Below, in pieces: positions 43,747-52,334 of a stretch of DNA of 64,000 bases. This stretch comes from JAPHSX01 sp039714395. GTDB taxonomy: Bacteria; Pseudomonadota; Gammaproteobacteria; Thiohalomonadales; Thiohalomonadaceae. Each line of letters opens with the position of its first letter. The stretch's first letter is position 1. The translations under genes and the position numbers were made by a program. Below the pieces are notes generated by a model. It did no database searches and was not told where the DNA came from. It saw only the letters and a program-made list of their open reading frames with translations. The stretch lies in the NCBI GenBank assembly GCA_039714395.1, contig JBDLJH010000007.1, forward strand, positions 1-64,000, read 5' to 3'.

Positions 43747-44835
43747 ATGACACGTGTATTCAACTTCAGCGCCGGTCCGGCAATGTTGCCACAGGCAGTG
43801 ATCGAAAAGGCCCAGCAGGAGATGCTGGACTGGAACGGCAGCGGTATGTCGGTGATGGAGATGAGCCATCGCGGTAAGGAGTATATGTCGATTGCCGGGC
43901 AGGCCGAGGCAGACCTGCGTGAGGTGATGAATATCCCGTCAAACTACAAGGTGCTGTTTCTGCAGGGCGGTGCCTCCAGCCAGTTCGCCATGGTGCCGAT
44001 GAACCTGCTGCGCGGTGGAAAAAAGGCCGATTACATTCTCACCGGTTCCTGGGGTAAGAAAGCGATCGCCGAGGCGAAGCGTTATTGCGAAGTAAATGTG
44101 GCAGCGGATGCCTCGGCACTCTCTGGCAAATTCACTTTTGCACCGGGTCAGGAGGCGCTGAACCTCTCTGATGATGCGGCCTATGTGCACTATACTCCCA
44201 ACGAAACCATTGAGGGTGTAGAGTTCCCCTATATCCCTGAGGTTGGTGATAAGCCGCTGGTTGCGGACATGTCTTCCAGCATCCTCTCGCGTGAGATCGA
44301 CGTCTCCAAATTTGGCATCATCTACGCCGGTGCGCAGAAGAATATTGGTCCGGCAGGTCTGACTGTTTGTATCGTGCGTGAGGATTTGATTGGTGAGGTG
44401 ATCGACAGCACCCCGACCATGTTTAACTACGAGACACATGCCAAGGCCGACTCCATGTACAACACCCCGGCCACCTACAGCTGGTATCTGGCGGGTCTGG
44501 TGTTTGACTGGATCAAGCAGCAGGGCGGCATGAGCAAAATAGCCGAGATCAATGAGCGCAAGGCGAGCAAACTCTACGCCGCTATCGGTAACTCAGATTT
44601 TTATGCTAATCCTGTATCGGTGAACTGCCGCTCCTGGATGAATGTCCCCTTCACCCTTGCTGATGCCGAGTTGGATGCAAGCTTTATCTCCGGTGCCAAG
44701 GAGCAGGGGTTGGTAACCCTTAAGGGACACCGCTCGGTGGGTGGCATGCGTGCCTCCATCTACAATGCGATGCCGGAAGAGGGTGTTGATGCCCTGATCG
44801 CCTTCATGGCCGAGTTCGAGAAAAAGCACGGTTAA
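43747..44835 (+). CDS. serC: Phosphoserine aminotransferase
   Basis: PLP enzyme converting 3-phosphohydroxypyruvate to phosphoserine, also used in pyridoxal phosphate synthesis. It has 362 residues, the same as E. coli SerC. VFNFSAGPAMLPQAVIEKAQ opens the protein, and the PLP Lys is in IIYAGAQKNIGPAGL (about 197). RSWMNVPF and HRSVGGMRASIYNAM end it. ATG 43747 has AGAGGA upstream at good distance; a longer reading into gyrA is rejected. Confidence 0.97.
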   Translation: MTRVFNFSAGPAMLPQAVIEKAQQEMLDWNGSGMSVMEMSHRGKEYMSIAGQAEADLREVMNIPSNYKVLFLQGGASSQFAMVPMNLLRGGKKADYILTGSWGKKAIAEAKRYCEVNVAADASALSGKFTFAPGQEALNLSDDAAYVHYTPNETIEGVEFPYIPEVGDKPLVADMSSSILSREIDVSKFGIIYAGAQKNIGPAGLTVCIVREDLIGEVIDSTPTMFNYETHAKADSMYNTPATYSWYLAGLVFDWIKQQGGMSKIAEINERKASKLYAAIGNSDFYANPVSVNCRSWMNVPFTLADAELDASFISGAKEQGLVTLKGHRSVGGMRASIYNAMPEEGVDALIAFMAEFEKKHG

Positions 44836-44852
44836 GAATAAGGAACACAATA

Positions 44853-46025
44853 ATGCATAAGGTACTGACGCTTAATAATATTTCAGCAGCCGGTCTGGAT
44901 CGTCTGCCGCGCGACGGCTACGAGGTGGCCTCGGAGTTTCAGACTCCCGATGCGATCCTGCTGCGTTCGTTCAAGATGCACGAGATGGAGATCCCTGCAT
45001 CATTAAAGGCGGTGGGTCGTGCCGGTGCCGGGGTCAATAATATCCCGGTCGACAAGATGAGCGATAAAGGGGTAGTTGTCTTCAACGCCCCTGGCGCCAA
45101 CTCCAATGCGGTCAAGGAGCTGGTGATCGCTGGCATGTTGATGGCGTGCCGTAATATCACTCAGGCCTGGGACTTCTCACGTAATCTTGAGGGAAGCGAT
45201 GAGGAGATTGGCAAGGCGACCGAGGCGGGCAAAAAGAACTACGGCGGTTTCGAACTACCGGGTCGTACCCTCGGTGTGGTCGGTTTAGGAGCCATCGGTG
45301 TACGAATCGCCAATGCGGCAGTGTCTCTTGGTATGAATGTTATCGGCTTTGACCCGGGCATCACTGTGAAGGGCGCATGGCAGCTTGATGCGGCGGTAAA
45401 GCAGGCTTCCAGTGTTGATGAGTTGCTGAATAACTCTGACTTTATCACCTTCCACGTTCCGCTGATCGATGCGACAAAAGACCTGATCAATGAGGAGCGT
45501 CTTAAGGGCATGAAGGATAACGTGGTTGTCCTCAACTTCGCACGTGGCGGTATCGTTAATGATGAGGCGATGGTCGCTGCACTCGATTCGGGCAAGGCTT
45601 ACTCCTATGTTTGCGACTTCCCCACCAATTTGCTGAAAAACCATCCGCGCGTCATCACTCTGCCGCACCTTGGCGCCTCCACCCGTGAGGCCGAGGAGAA
45701 CTGCGCCATCATGGTAGCCGACCAGGTGAAGGAGTATCTGGAGAACGGCAACATCACCAACTCGGTAAATTTCCCCGAGGTGGTCATGCCACGTGCCGAA
45801 GGTACCCACCGCCTTACCATCGTTAACAGTAACGTCCCTAACATGCTCGGCCAGATCTCTTCCGACCTGGCCAAGGCGGGTCTGAATATCGTCGATATGC
45901 TTAACAAGTCACATGGTGATTTGGCCTATAGTGTGGTCGATATCGATCAGGCGATCCCACAGGAAATTGTTGATGAAATAGCTGGTATTGATGGTGTTCT
46001 CAATGTTCGAGCCATTAGCGTTTAG
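44853..46025 (+). CDS. serA: D-3-phosphoglycerate dehydrogenase
   Basis: First enzyme of serine synthesis, 390 residues. Substrate domain with GRAGAGVNNIPVDKM; NAD fold VGLGAIGVRIANAAVSLGM (about 146-164); catalytic Arg in NFARGGIVND, Glu and His in LPHLGASTREAEEN. A C-terminal ACT domain (about 320-390) would give serine feedback control. It lies between serC and pheA, so two serine enzymes are adjacent. It starts 17 bases after serC with AAGGA upstream. Confidence 0.96.
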   Translation: MHKVLTLNNISAAGLDRLPRDGYEVASEFQTPDAILLRSFKMHEMEIPASLKAVGRAGAGVNNIPVDKMSDKGVVVFNAPGANSNAVKELVIAGMLMACRNITQAWDFSRNLEGSDEEIGKATEAGKKNYGGFELPGRTLGVVGLGAIGVRIANAAVSLGMNVIGFDPGITVKGAWQLDAAVKQASSVDELLNNSDFITFHVPLIDATKDLINEERLKGMKDNVVVLNFARGGIVNDEAMVAALDSGKAYSYVCDFPTNLLKNHPRVITLPHLGASTREAEENCAIMVADQVKEYLENGNITNSVNFPEVVMPRAEGTHRLTIVNSNVPNMLGQISSDLAKAGLNIVDMLNKSHGDLAYSVVDIDQAIPQEIVDEIAGIDGVLNVRAISV

Positions 46026-46036
46026 CGTAACTATTC

Positions 46037-47122
46037 ATGAGTAGTGAAGAGAGACTCCAGGCAATTCGTGAGCGTATCGATTCGCTCGATAGTGAATTGC
46101 AACGCTTGATCAATGAGCGTGCAAAACTGGCTCAGGAGGTGGCGGAGGTGAAGCTGGCTGCCGGTGAGTCCGCGGTTTTCTACCGTCCCGAGCGTGAAGC
46201 ACAGGTACTGCGTAGGGTTAAGGAGCGTAATGAAGGGCCGCTAGCCGCTGAGGCCATGGCTCGTCTGTTCCGAGAGGTGATGTCGGCCTGTCTGGCGCTG
46301 GAGCAGCCGATGAAAATCGCCTTCCTTGGCCCTGAGGGAACCTTCTCTGAGGAAGCCGTGGTGAAACACTTTGGCCATTCGGCCGTGACACTACCACTGG
46401 CCGCCTTCGATGAGATCTTCCGAGAGGTGGAGGCGGGGAGTGCCGACTACGGTGTAGTCCCTGTCGAGAACTCTACCGAGGGGGCGATTAATCTCACCCT
46501 CGACCTGATGTTAAAGACTCCGTTGAAGATCTGTGGCGAAGTTGAGCTACGTATTCATGACCACCTGATGGGAAATGTCTCCTCTCTTGCTGAGGTGAAG
46601 CGGGTCTACTCACATAGCCAGTCGCTGGCTCAGTGTCGTGAATGGCTCGACAGTAATTTGCCCGGCGTAGAACGTGTTGCGGTAAGCAGTAATGCCGAGG
46701 CGGCGCGTCTGTCTGCTGAGGAGGCGGGGAGTGCCGGTATCGCGGGACAGGCTGCAGCCGAACTCTACAATATCTCGATTCTTGAATCGAATATCGAGGA
46801 CGACCCCAACAACACCACCCGTTTCTTTATCCTCGGTCGTAATGATGTCCCCGTTAGTGGTGATGACAAGACTGCCTTAATCCTCTCAGCAAAGAATCGT
46901 CCAGGTGCACTGTCGCAGCTGCTGGAGCCGTTGGCACGAAATGGGATCTCAATGAGCCGTATCGAGTCGCGTCCCTCACGCCAGGGAATGTGGGAGTACA
47001 CCTTTTTTGTCGAGATCGAGGGACATCGTGATGATGCGTTGATCGCCGCGGCTTTAAGTGAGCTGGAGCAGGAGGCTGCGATGTTCAAGATCCTCGGCTC
47101 CTTCCCTAAAGCCGTACTGTAA
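46037..47122 (+). CDS. pheA: Bifunctional chorismate mutase/prephenate dehydratase
   Basis: P-protein for phenylalanine synthesis, 361 residues. The N-terminal AroQ mutase domain (about 1-90) shows IRERIDSLDSELQRLINER and FYRPEREAQVLRRV. The dehydratase domain has AFLGPEGTFSEEAV, PVENSTEGAIN and NTTRFFILG. The ACT domain begins ALILSAKNRPGALSQLLEPL and contains SRIESRPSRQG, the Phe-binding ESRP motif, so feedback by Phe is expected. It follows serA by 11 bases. Confidence 0.97.
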   Translation: MSSEERLQAIRERIDSLDSELQRLINERAKLAQEVAEVKLAAGESAVFYRPEREAQVLRRVKERNEGPLAAEAMARLFREVMSACLALEQPMKIAFLGPEGTFSEEAVVKHFGHSAVTLPLAAFDEIFREVEAGSADYGVVPVENSTEGAINLTLDLMLKTPLKICGEVELRIHDHLMGNVSSLAEVKRVYSHSQSLAQCREWLDSNLPGVERVAVSSNAEAARLSAEEAGSAGIAGQAAAELYNISILESNIEDDPNNTTRFFILGRNDVPVSGDDKTALILSAKNRPGALSQLLEPLARNGISMSRIESRPSRQGMWEYTFFVEIEGHRDDALIAAALSELEQEAAMFKILGSFPKAVL

Positions 47123-47130
47123 GACCGGCG

Positions 47131-48246
47131 ATGACGGACTTTGTGAAACAGGCGACACCCGGTGTAGCAGGCCTGCGCCCCTATCAGGCAGGCAAGCCCA
47201 TTGATGAGCTTGAGCGTGAGCTGGGTATCGAGAATATCATCAAGCTCGCCTCCAATGAGAACCCCCTGGGTCCCTCGGTGAAGGCGGTGGCGGCGATGCA
47301 GGCCGAGCTGGCCGATGTCTGGCTCTATCCGGATGGCAATGGCTTTGCTTTGAAACAGAAGCTGGCAATGCTGCACGGGGTTGAGCTATCGCAGCTTACC
47401 CTGGGTAATGGCTCCAGTGAACCGCTGGAGTTTGTGGTGCGTGCCTTTGTGCAGCCGGGTGACGAGGTGCTTTTCTCTGAGCACAGTTTTGCCATCTATC
47501 CCATCGTTACCCAGGCGGCAGGTGGGGTAGGGGTGGCAGCCCCGGCCAGGGATTGGGGCTATGACCTGGCAGCGTTACAGCAGAGAATCAGTGACAAGAC
47601 TCGTGTTATCTTTATCGCCAATCCCAACAACCCCACGGGGAGCTGGCTGGCGGGGGATGCACTGGAAAAATTTATCGCCGGGATACCGCAAAACATCATC
47701 GTGGTGGTAGATGAGGCCTATTACGATTATGCTTCGCATCCGGCCATTGGAGCTAAGGGCTATCCCAATGCCATTGACTGGGTGGGCAAGTATCCTAATC
47801 TGATGGTGACGCGTACCTTCTCCAAGTCTTACGCGCTAGCGGGGCTGCGAGTCGGTTACTCGGTCTCTCACCCTCAGGTGGCAGATCTTATGAACCGGGT
47901 GCGGCCACCGTTTAACGTCAACAACCTGGCGATGGCCGCAGCGTTAGCCGCGCTGGATGATAATGAGCACTTGCAGCAATCGGTAGAGATGAATGCCGCA
48001 GGGCTAAAGCAGTTGGCGGTATCCTTTGAGGGGATGGGACTGGAGTTTATTCCGTCTGTCGGTAACTTCATCTGCGTTGATGTGGGTCGCTCGGCGGCAC
48101 CCGTCTACGAAGAGTTATTACGTGAGGGGGTGATCGTGCGCCCCGTTGCCAACTACGGTATGCCCACTCACCTGCGGGTAACGGTGGGCCGCCCTGAAGA
48201 GAACAAACGCTTTGTCGCGGCACTGAAAAAAGTGCTGGCGGCGTAA
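47131..48246 (+). CDS. hisC: Histidinol-phosphate/aromatic aminotransferase
   Basis: A 371-residue class I/II PLP aminotransferase: KLASNENPLGPS (about 40), IFIANPNNPTGSWL, VVDEAYYDYA, and the PLP Lys in RTFSKSYALAGLRVGYS. Sequence matches HisC; the location among Phe/Tyr genes suggests a HisC2-like enzyme that also transaminates aromatic keto acids or prephenate (inference). It starts 8 bases after pheA. Confidence 0.94.
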   Translation: MTDFVKQATPGVAGLRPYQAGKPIDELERELGIENIIKLASNENPLGPSVKAVAAMQAELADVWLYPDGNGFALKQKLAMLHGVELSQLTLGNGSSEPLEFVVRAFVQPGDEVLFSEHSFAIYPIVTQAAGGVGVAAPARDWGYDLAALQQRISDKTRVIFIANPNNPTGSWLAGDALEKFIAGIPQNIIVVVDEAYYDYASHPAIGAKGYPNAIDWVGKYPNLMVTRTFSKSYALAGLRVGYSVSHPQVADLMNRVRPPFNVNNLAMAAALAALDDNEHLQQSVEMNAAGLKQLAVSFEGMGLEFIPSVGNFICVDVGRSAAPVYEELLREGVIVRPVANYGMPTHLRVTVGRPEENKRFVAALKKVLAA

Positions 48247-48311
48247 TTTAAAGGTATGTCGGGCCGAGCAGCCGGGCAGAGAACGAACAGAAATCGAGTG
48301 AGAGTGTGTCC

Positions 48312-49328
48312 ATGATCATCATCATGAGTTCCGGGGTTGCCGACGAGCAGATCGACGGTGTAGTAAAAAAGCTGAAAGATTTCGGTCTCGACAGCAATGT
48401 GTCGCGCGGCATTGAACGTACGGTGATCGGTGCCATTGGTGACGAGACTAAAATTGACAAGGAGCTGCTGCAGGCACTGCCGGGCGTCGAGGATGTCATC
48501 CGTGTGATGAAGCCCTATAAAATTGTGGCCCGTTCCTTCCACAAGGAAGACACGGTAATTGATATCAATGGTATCAAGCTCGGCGGCAATCAGATTCAGG
48601 TTATCGCCGGACCCTGTTCGGTGGAGACACAGGCCCAGATGGATGAGGCCGCCAAATATGTTTCTGAGGCCGGTTGCCGGATGATGCGAGGCGGTGCCTT
48701 TAAGCCACGTACCTCGCCCTACAGCTTTCAGGGCACTGGCGTTGAAGGGCTGGAGATGTTCCGCAAGGCGGCATCAAAATACGACATGCCAATCGTTACC
48801 GAGTTAATGGATGTGCGCATGCTCGATACCTTCCTTGAGCATGACGTTGATGTGATCCAGATCGGCACCCGTAATATGCAGAACTTTGATCTGCTCAAAG
48901 AGGTCGGGCGCACCCACAAGCCGGTAATCCTCAAGCGCGGCATGTCGGCGACTATCTCCGAGTGGCTGATGGCCGCCGAGTACATCGCCGCGGGTGGCAA
49001 TCACAACATCATCTTCTGTGAGCGCGGCGTGCGTTCCTTTGAGACTTACTATCGCAATATGCTTGATGTCACCGCCATTGCTGTGTTGAAGAAGGAGACC
49101 CACCTGCCGGTGATCGTCGATCCCAGCCATGCCGGGGGCAAAGCATGGATGGTGCCGCAGCTCTCTCGTGCTGCGGTAGCCGCAGGTGCCGATGGTCTGC
49201 TGGTAGAGATGCACCCAACGCCTTGTGATGCCTGGTGTGATGCCGATCAGGCACTCGATGCACAGGAGCTTAAAACCCTGATGGCTGAACTGAAGTTGAT
49301 CGCTCAGGCCATCGGACGTGATATCTAA
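48312..49328 (+). CDS. aroF: 3-deoxy-7-phosphoheptulonate synthase (DAHP synthase, AroF type I-beta)
   Basis: First committed enzyme of the shikimate pathway, 338 residues. An N-terminal ferredoxin-like regulatory domain (about 1-70) is followed by the barrel: VIAGPCSVETQAQM, MRGGAFKPRTSPYSFQG, VDVIQIGTRNMQNF, KPVILKRGMSATISEW and PVIVDPSHAGGK. This is the Thermotoga-like beta type, distinct from E. coli AroFGH. ATG 48312 is preferred over GTG 48306; neither has a strong ribosome site. It is followed by tyrA after 3 bases. Confidence 0.94.
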   Translation: MIIIMSSGVADEQIDGVVKKLKDFGLDSNVSRGIERTVIGAIGDETKIDKELLQALPGVEDVIRVMKPYKIVARSFHKEDTVIDINGIKLGGNQIQVIAGPCSVETQAQMDEAAKYVSEAGCRMMRGGAFKPRTSPYSFQGTGVEGLEMFRKAASKYDMPIVTELMDVRMLDTFLEHDVDVIQIGTRNMQNFDLLKEVGRTHKPVILKRGMSATISEWLMAAEYIAAGGNHNIIFCERGVRSFETYYRNMLDVTAIAVLKKETHLPVIVDPSHAGGKAWMVPQLSRAAVAAGADGLLVEMHPTPCDAWCDADQALDAQELKTLMAELKLIAQAIGRDI

Positions 49329-49331
49329 CCG

Positions 49332-50198
49332 ATGATAAAGCGGCTGACGATCCTCGGTGTCGGCTTGATCGGCGGTTCACTGGCGCGAGCACTCAAGGCG
49401 GCAGGGCAGTGCGAGGAGATTGTTGGCTGGGGGCGTAGCGAGGCTTCATTACAGAAGGGACTGGAGTTAGGGGTCATTGACCGCTATACGACAGACATGG
49501 CCGAGGCGGTCGCCAATGCCGAGGTGATTCTGCTTGGTGTTCCCGTCGGCACCATGGTATCGATTCTCAGCCAGCTCAAACCCCATCTTCCCAGCGAGGC
49601 GATTTTGACCGATGTCGGCAGCACCAAGGGCTCTGTGGTCGAGGCTGCCCGTGAGGTGTTTGGTGAACTGCCATCCCGTTTTGTCCCTGGCCACCCTATT
49701 GCCGGCACTGAGCGTAGTGGTGTTGAGGCCTCCTTTGCCACACTCTATGAAAACCGTCGGGTGATCCTGACCCCACTGGCATCAACCGATGATGAAGCGA
49801 CGGCTAAAGTTCGCTGGATGTGGGAGCAGGCCGGTGCTGAGGTGGTGGAGATGCCGGTTAAGCACCACGATGAGGTGCTTGCCGCCACTAGCCATCTTCC
49901 TCACATGCTTGCCTTTACCCTGGTCGATACCCTGGCGCGGCTGGAGGATCACGATGATATCTTCCGCTTCGCAGCCGGTGGCTTTCGCGACTTTACCCGC
50001 ATCGCCTCGAGTAATCCGCAGATGTGGCACGATATCTGTCTAAATAACCGTGAGGCACTTCTGAAGATGCTTACCCGCTTCAGTGACGAGCTGGCAACAC
50101 TCACTGAAGCCATTGAGCGCGGAGATGGAGAGGCTATTCTACAGACCTTCGAACGGGCTAAAGAATCACGAGATTCCTATTGCGAAACCAATTGTTAA
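49332..50198 (+). CDS. tyrA: Prephenate/arogenate dehydrogenase
   Basis: NAD(P)-dependent enzyme of tyrosine synthesis, 288 residues. The Rossmann motif is LTILGVGLIGGSLARALKAAG (starting residue 5, given here from LTIL), then TDVGSTKGSVVEAA, GHPIAGTERSGVEA, and HDEVLAATSHLPHMLAF. There is no chorismate mutase or ACT domain, so the feedback domain common in other TyrA forms is absent. It starts at ATG 49332 right after aroF. The gap to aroA is 10 bases. Confidence 0.95.
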   Translation: MIKRLTILGVGLIGGSLARALKAAGQCEEIVGWGRSEASLQKGLELGVIDRYTTDMAEAVANAEVILLGVPVGTMVSILSQLKPHLPSEAILTDVGSTKGSVVEAAREVFGELPSRFVPGHPIAGTERSGVEASFATLYENRRVILTPLASTDDEATAKVRWMWEQAGAEVVEMPVKHHDEVLAATSHLPHMLAFTLVDTLARLEDHDDIFRFAAGGFRDFTRIASSNPQMWHDICLNNREALLKMLTRFSDELATLTEAIERGDGEAILQTFERAKESRDSYCETNC

Positions 50199-50208
50199 TC
50201 AAAATGTT

Positions 50209-51534
50209 ATGAGTCATTCCTCGAAAAATATTCAGTTTATTGTTCAGCCTGGTGGCAAGCTCTCCGGCCAGATCCGTGTACCCGGCGATAAGTCGATTTC
50301 CCACCGTTCCATCATGCTGGGTTCACTGGCCGAGGGAACCACCGAGGTGAGTGGTTTTCTCGAAGGCGAAGACAGTCTCGCCACCCTGCAGGCATTTCGC
50401 GATATGGGGGTACGTATTGAGGGACCAAACGAGGGCAGGGTGACTATTCACGGGGTTGGTCTACACGGGTTGAAGCAGCCCGCCGGGGCATTAGATCTCG
50501 GCAACTCCGGCACTTCGATGCGGCTGCTCGCGGGTCTGATGTCGGGTCAGGATTTCGATCTGGAGATGGTGGGTGATGCCTCGCTCTCCACCAGGCCAAT
50601 GAAGCGGGTTACCGGGCCGTTGGCAGAGATGGGCGCCGAGGTGGCCACCACCGAAGAAGGTACGCCACCGTTGAAGGTAAAGGGTGCAGCCAGGCTTCAT
50701 GGCATTAACTACCTGATGCCGGTTGCCTCGGCGCAGGTGAAATCCTGCATCCTGCTTGCCGGGCTCTATGCCGACTCGACCACCTGCGTTACCGAACCCG
50801 CTCCCACCCGCGATCATACCGAGCGTATGCTCAAGGGCTTTGGCTATCCCGTTAAGGTCGATGGCGCGACCGCCTGTGTTGAGCCGGGGGGTAAGCTTGC
50901 GGCTATGCCTATTGATGTCCCGGCCGATATCTCCTCCGCCACTTTCTTCATGGTGGGCGCGGTAATCAGTAAGGGCTCGGATATCACACTGCAACACGTC
51001 GGTATCAACCCCACCCGCATTGGTGTGATCAACATCCTGCGCCTGATGGGGGCCAATCTTGATGTGCTCAATGAGCGCGAGGTCGGTGGTGAGCCGGTGG
51101 CCGATATTCGTGTGCGCTCCAGTAAGTTGAAGGGGATCCGTATCCCTGAGGAGCAGGTTCCTCTTGCGATTGATGAATTTCCGGCACTGTTTGTTGCCGC
51201 AGCCTGTGCTGAGGGGGAGACCGTGCTTAGCGGGGCGGAAGAGCTTCGGGTCAAGGAGTCTGACCGTATCCAGGTAATGGCCGACGGCCTGGTGGCTCTC
51301 GGTGTTGATGCGCAGGCCACACCTGACGGCATCGTGATTCAGGGTGGCGCTATCGGTTCAGGTTCCGTGACAAGTCACGGTGATCACCGTATCGCCATGT
51401 CATTTGCCATGGCAGCCCTGCGAGCCAGTGGCCCTGTTACTATTAACGACTGCGCCAACGTTAGCACCTCATTCCCCGGTTTTGTTGCTCTTGCCGGTGG
51501 GGCGGGGCTTGAGATCAGCAGTAGTGAGGCCTGA
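50209..51534 (+). CDS. aroA: 3-phosphoshikimate 1-carboxyvinyltransferase (EPSP synthase)
   Basis: Sixth step of the shikimate pathway, 441 residues. GQIRVPGDKSISHRSIMLGS near the start contains the phosphate-binding Lys, LGNSGTSMRLLAG (about 98) and RPMKRVTGPL. The class II-type segment is suggested by the LDLGNSGTSMRLL pattern. RVKESDRIQVMADGL and HGDHRIAMSFAMAA complete the active site. ATG 50209 is chosen because family alignment begins here; an upstream open frame lies over tyrA. The cmk ATG follows the stop by one base. Confidence 0.97.
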   Translation: MSHSSKNIQFIVQPGGKLSGQIRVPGDKSISHRSIMLGSLAEGTTEVSGFLEGEDSLATLQAFRDMGVRIEGPNEGRVTIHGVGLHGLKQPAGALDLGNSGTSMRLLAGLMSGQDFDLEMVGDASLSTRPMKRVTGPLAEMGAEVATTEEGTPPLKVKGAARLHGINYLMPVASAQVKSCILLAGLYADSTTCVTEPAPTRDHTERMLKGFGYPVKVDGATACVEPGGKLAAMPIDVPADISSATFFMVGAVISKGSDITLQHVGINPTRIGVINILRLMGANLDVLNEREVGGEPVADIRVRSSKLKGIRIPEEQVPLAIDEFPALFVAAACAEGETVLSGAEELRVKESDRIQVMADGLVALGVDAQATPDGIVIQGGAIGSGSVTSHGDHRIAMSFAMAALRASGPVTINDCANVSTSFPGFVALAGGAGLEISSSEA

Positions 51535-51535
51535 T

Positions 51536-52222
51536 ATGAGTGACAACCGTGTACCCGTGATCACCGTCGATGGCCCCAGTGGTGTTGGTAAGGGGACGAT
51601 TAGTCACCTGCTGGCGGACCATTTTGGTTGGCATTTTCTCGACAGTGGGGCGCTCTACCGTCTTACTGCACTGGCTGCACAGCACCACACTATAGACTTT
51701 GCCGACGAGGCAGCCGTTGCCGAAATAGCAGCTGGCCTTGACGTGAGCTTTCTCCATACTGATGCAGGAGAGCTAAAGATAACGCTAGAAAATCAAGATG
51801 TTACCGATGACATTAGAACTGAAGTCGCAGGTAATAATGCATCCAAGGTTGCCGTATTACCGGCCGTGCGTGCGGCACTTTTACAGCGCCAGCGTGACTT
51901 CGCACAGGCTCCGGGCCTGATCGCTGATGGTCGGGATATGGGCACTACCGTATTTCAACAGGCCAACGTTAAATTATTTCTTACCGCATCTGCCGAGGTG
52001 CGGGCACAAAGACGCTATAAGCAGTTGAAAGACAAGGGATTGGATGCTAATCTTAGCGGTCTGATTGAGGAGATTCGTCAGCGTGACGAGCGAGATCGTA
52101 CGCGCAGCGCCTCCCCACTCAAGCCGGCGGACGACGCTGTTACCCTTGATACCTCAAACAAGAGTATTGAAGTGGTATTCGCAGAGGCTTTAAGCCATTG
52201 CGCAGTTGTTGAGCGCCGTTAA
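51536..52222 (+). CDS. cmk: Cytidylate kinase
   Basis: Phosphorylates CMP and dCMP, 228 residues. P-loop PVITVDGPSGVGKGTISHLL at residues 7-26, LDSGALYRLTAL, ADGRDMGTTVF, and QRDERDRTRSASPL of the lid. ATG 51536 begins one base after the aroA stop. The cmk-rpsA order is widely conserved. Confidence 0.96.
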   Translation: MSDNRVPVITVDGPSGVGKGTISHLLADHFGWHFLDSGALYRLTALAAQHHTIDFADEAAVAEIAAGLDVSFLHTDAGELKITLENQDVTDDIRTEVAGNNASKVAVLPAVRAALLQRQRDFAQAPGLIADGRDMGTTVFQQANVKLFLTASAEVRAQRRYKQLKDKGLDANLSGLIEEIRQRDERDRTRSASPLKPADDAVTLDTSNKSIEVVFAEALSHCAVVERR

Positions 52223-52230
52223 TTTAAGGG

Positions 52231-52311
52231 GTATATCGCTTCGTTGTTTTCATCGAGCGGTATACGTTTGATGAAACAACAACCCGCCTTACTGTTATTT
52301 AAGTATTGCGG
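52231..52311 (+). promoter_or_regulatory. Structured rpsA leader with competing helices
   Basis: Helix A: GTATATCGCT (52231-52240) pairs fully with AGCGGTATAC (52256-52265), one G-U pair. Helix B: GTTGTTTTCATC (52243-52254) pairs with GATGAAACAAC (52270-52280), eleven pairs and one bulge. The order A-B-A'-B' means the two overlap. A third stem CCGC...TACT / AGTA...GCGG spans 52284-52311. The rpsA ATG at 52335 has only a weak AGG upstream. In gammaproteobacteria the rpsA leader is known to fold and to be repressed by S1 itself. Confidence 0.6.
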
Positions 52312-52334
52312 CACTATCTGTAGGTTACATAGCG

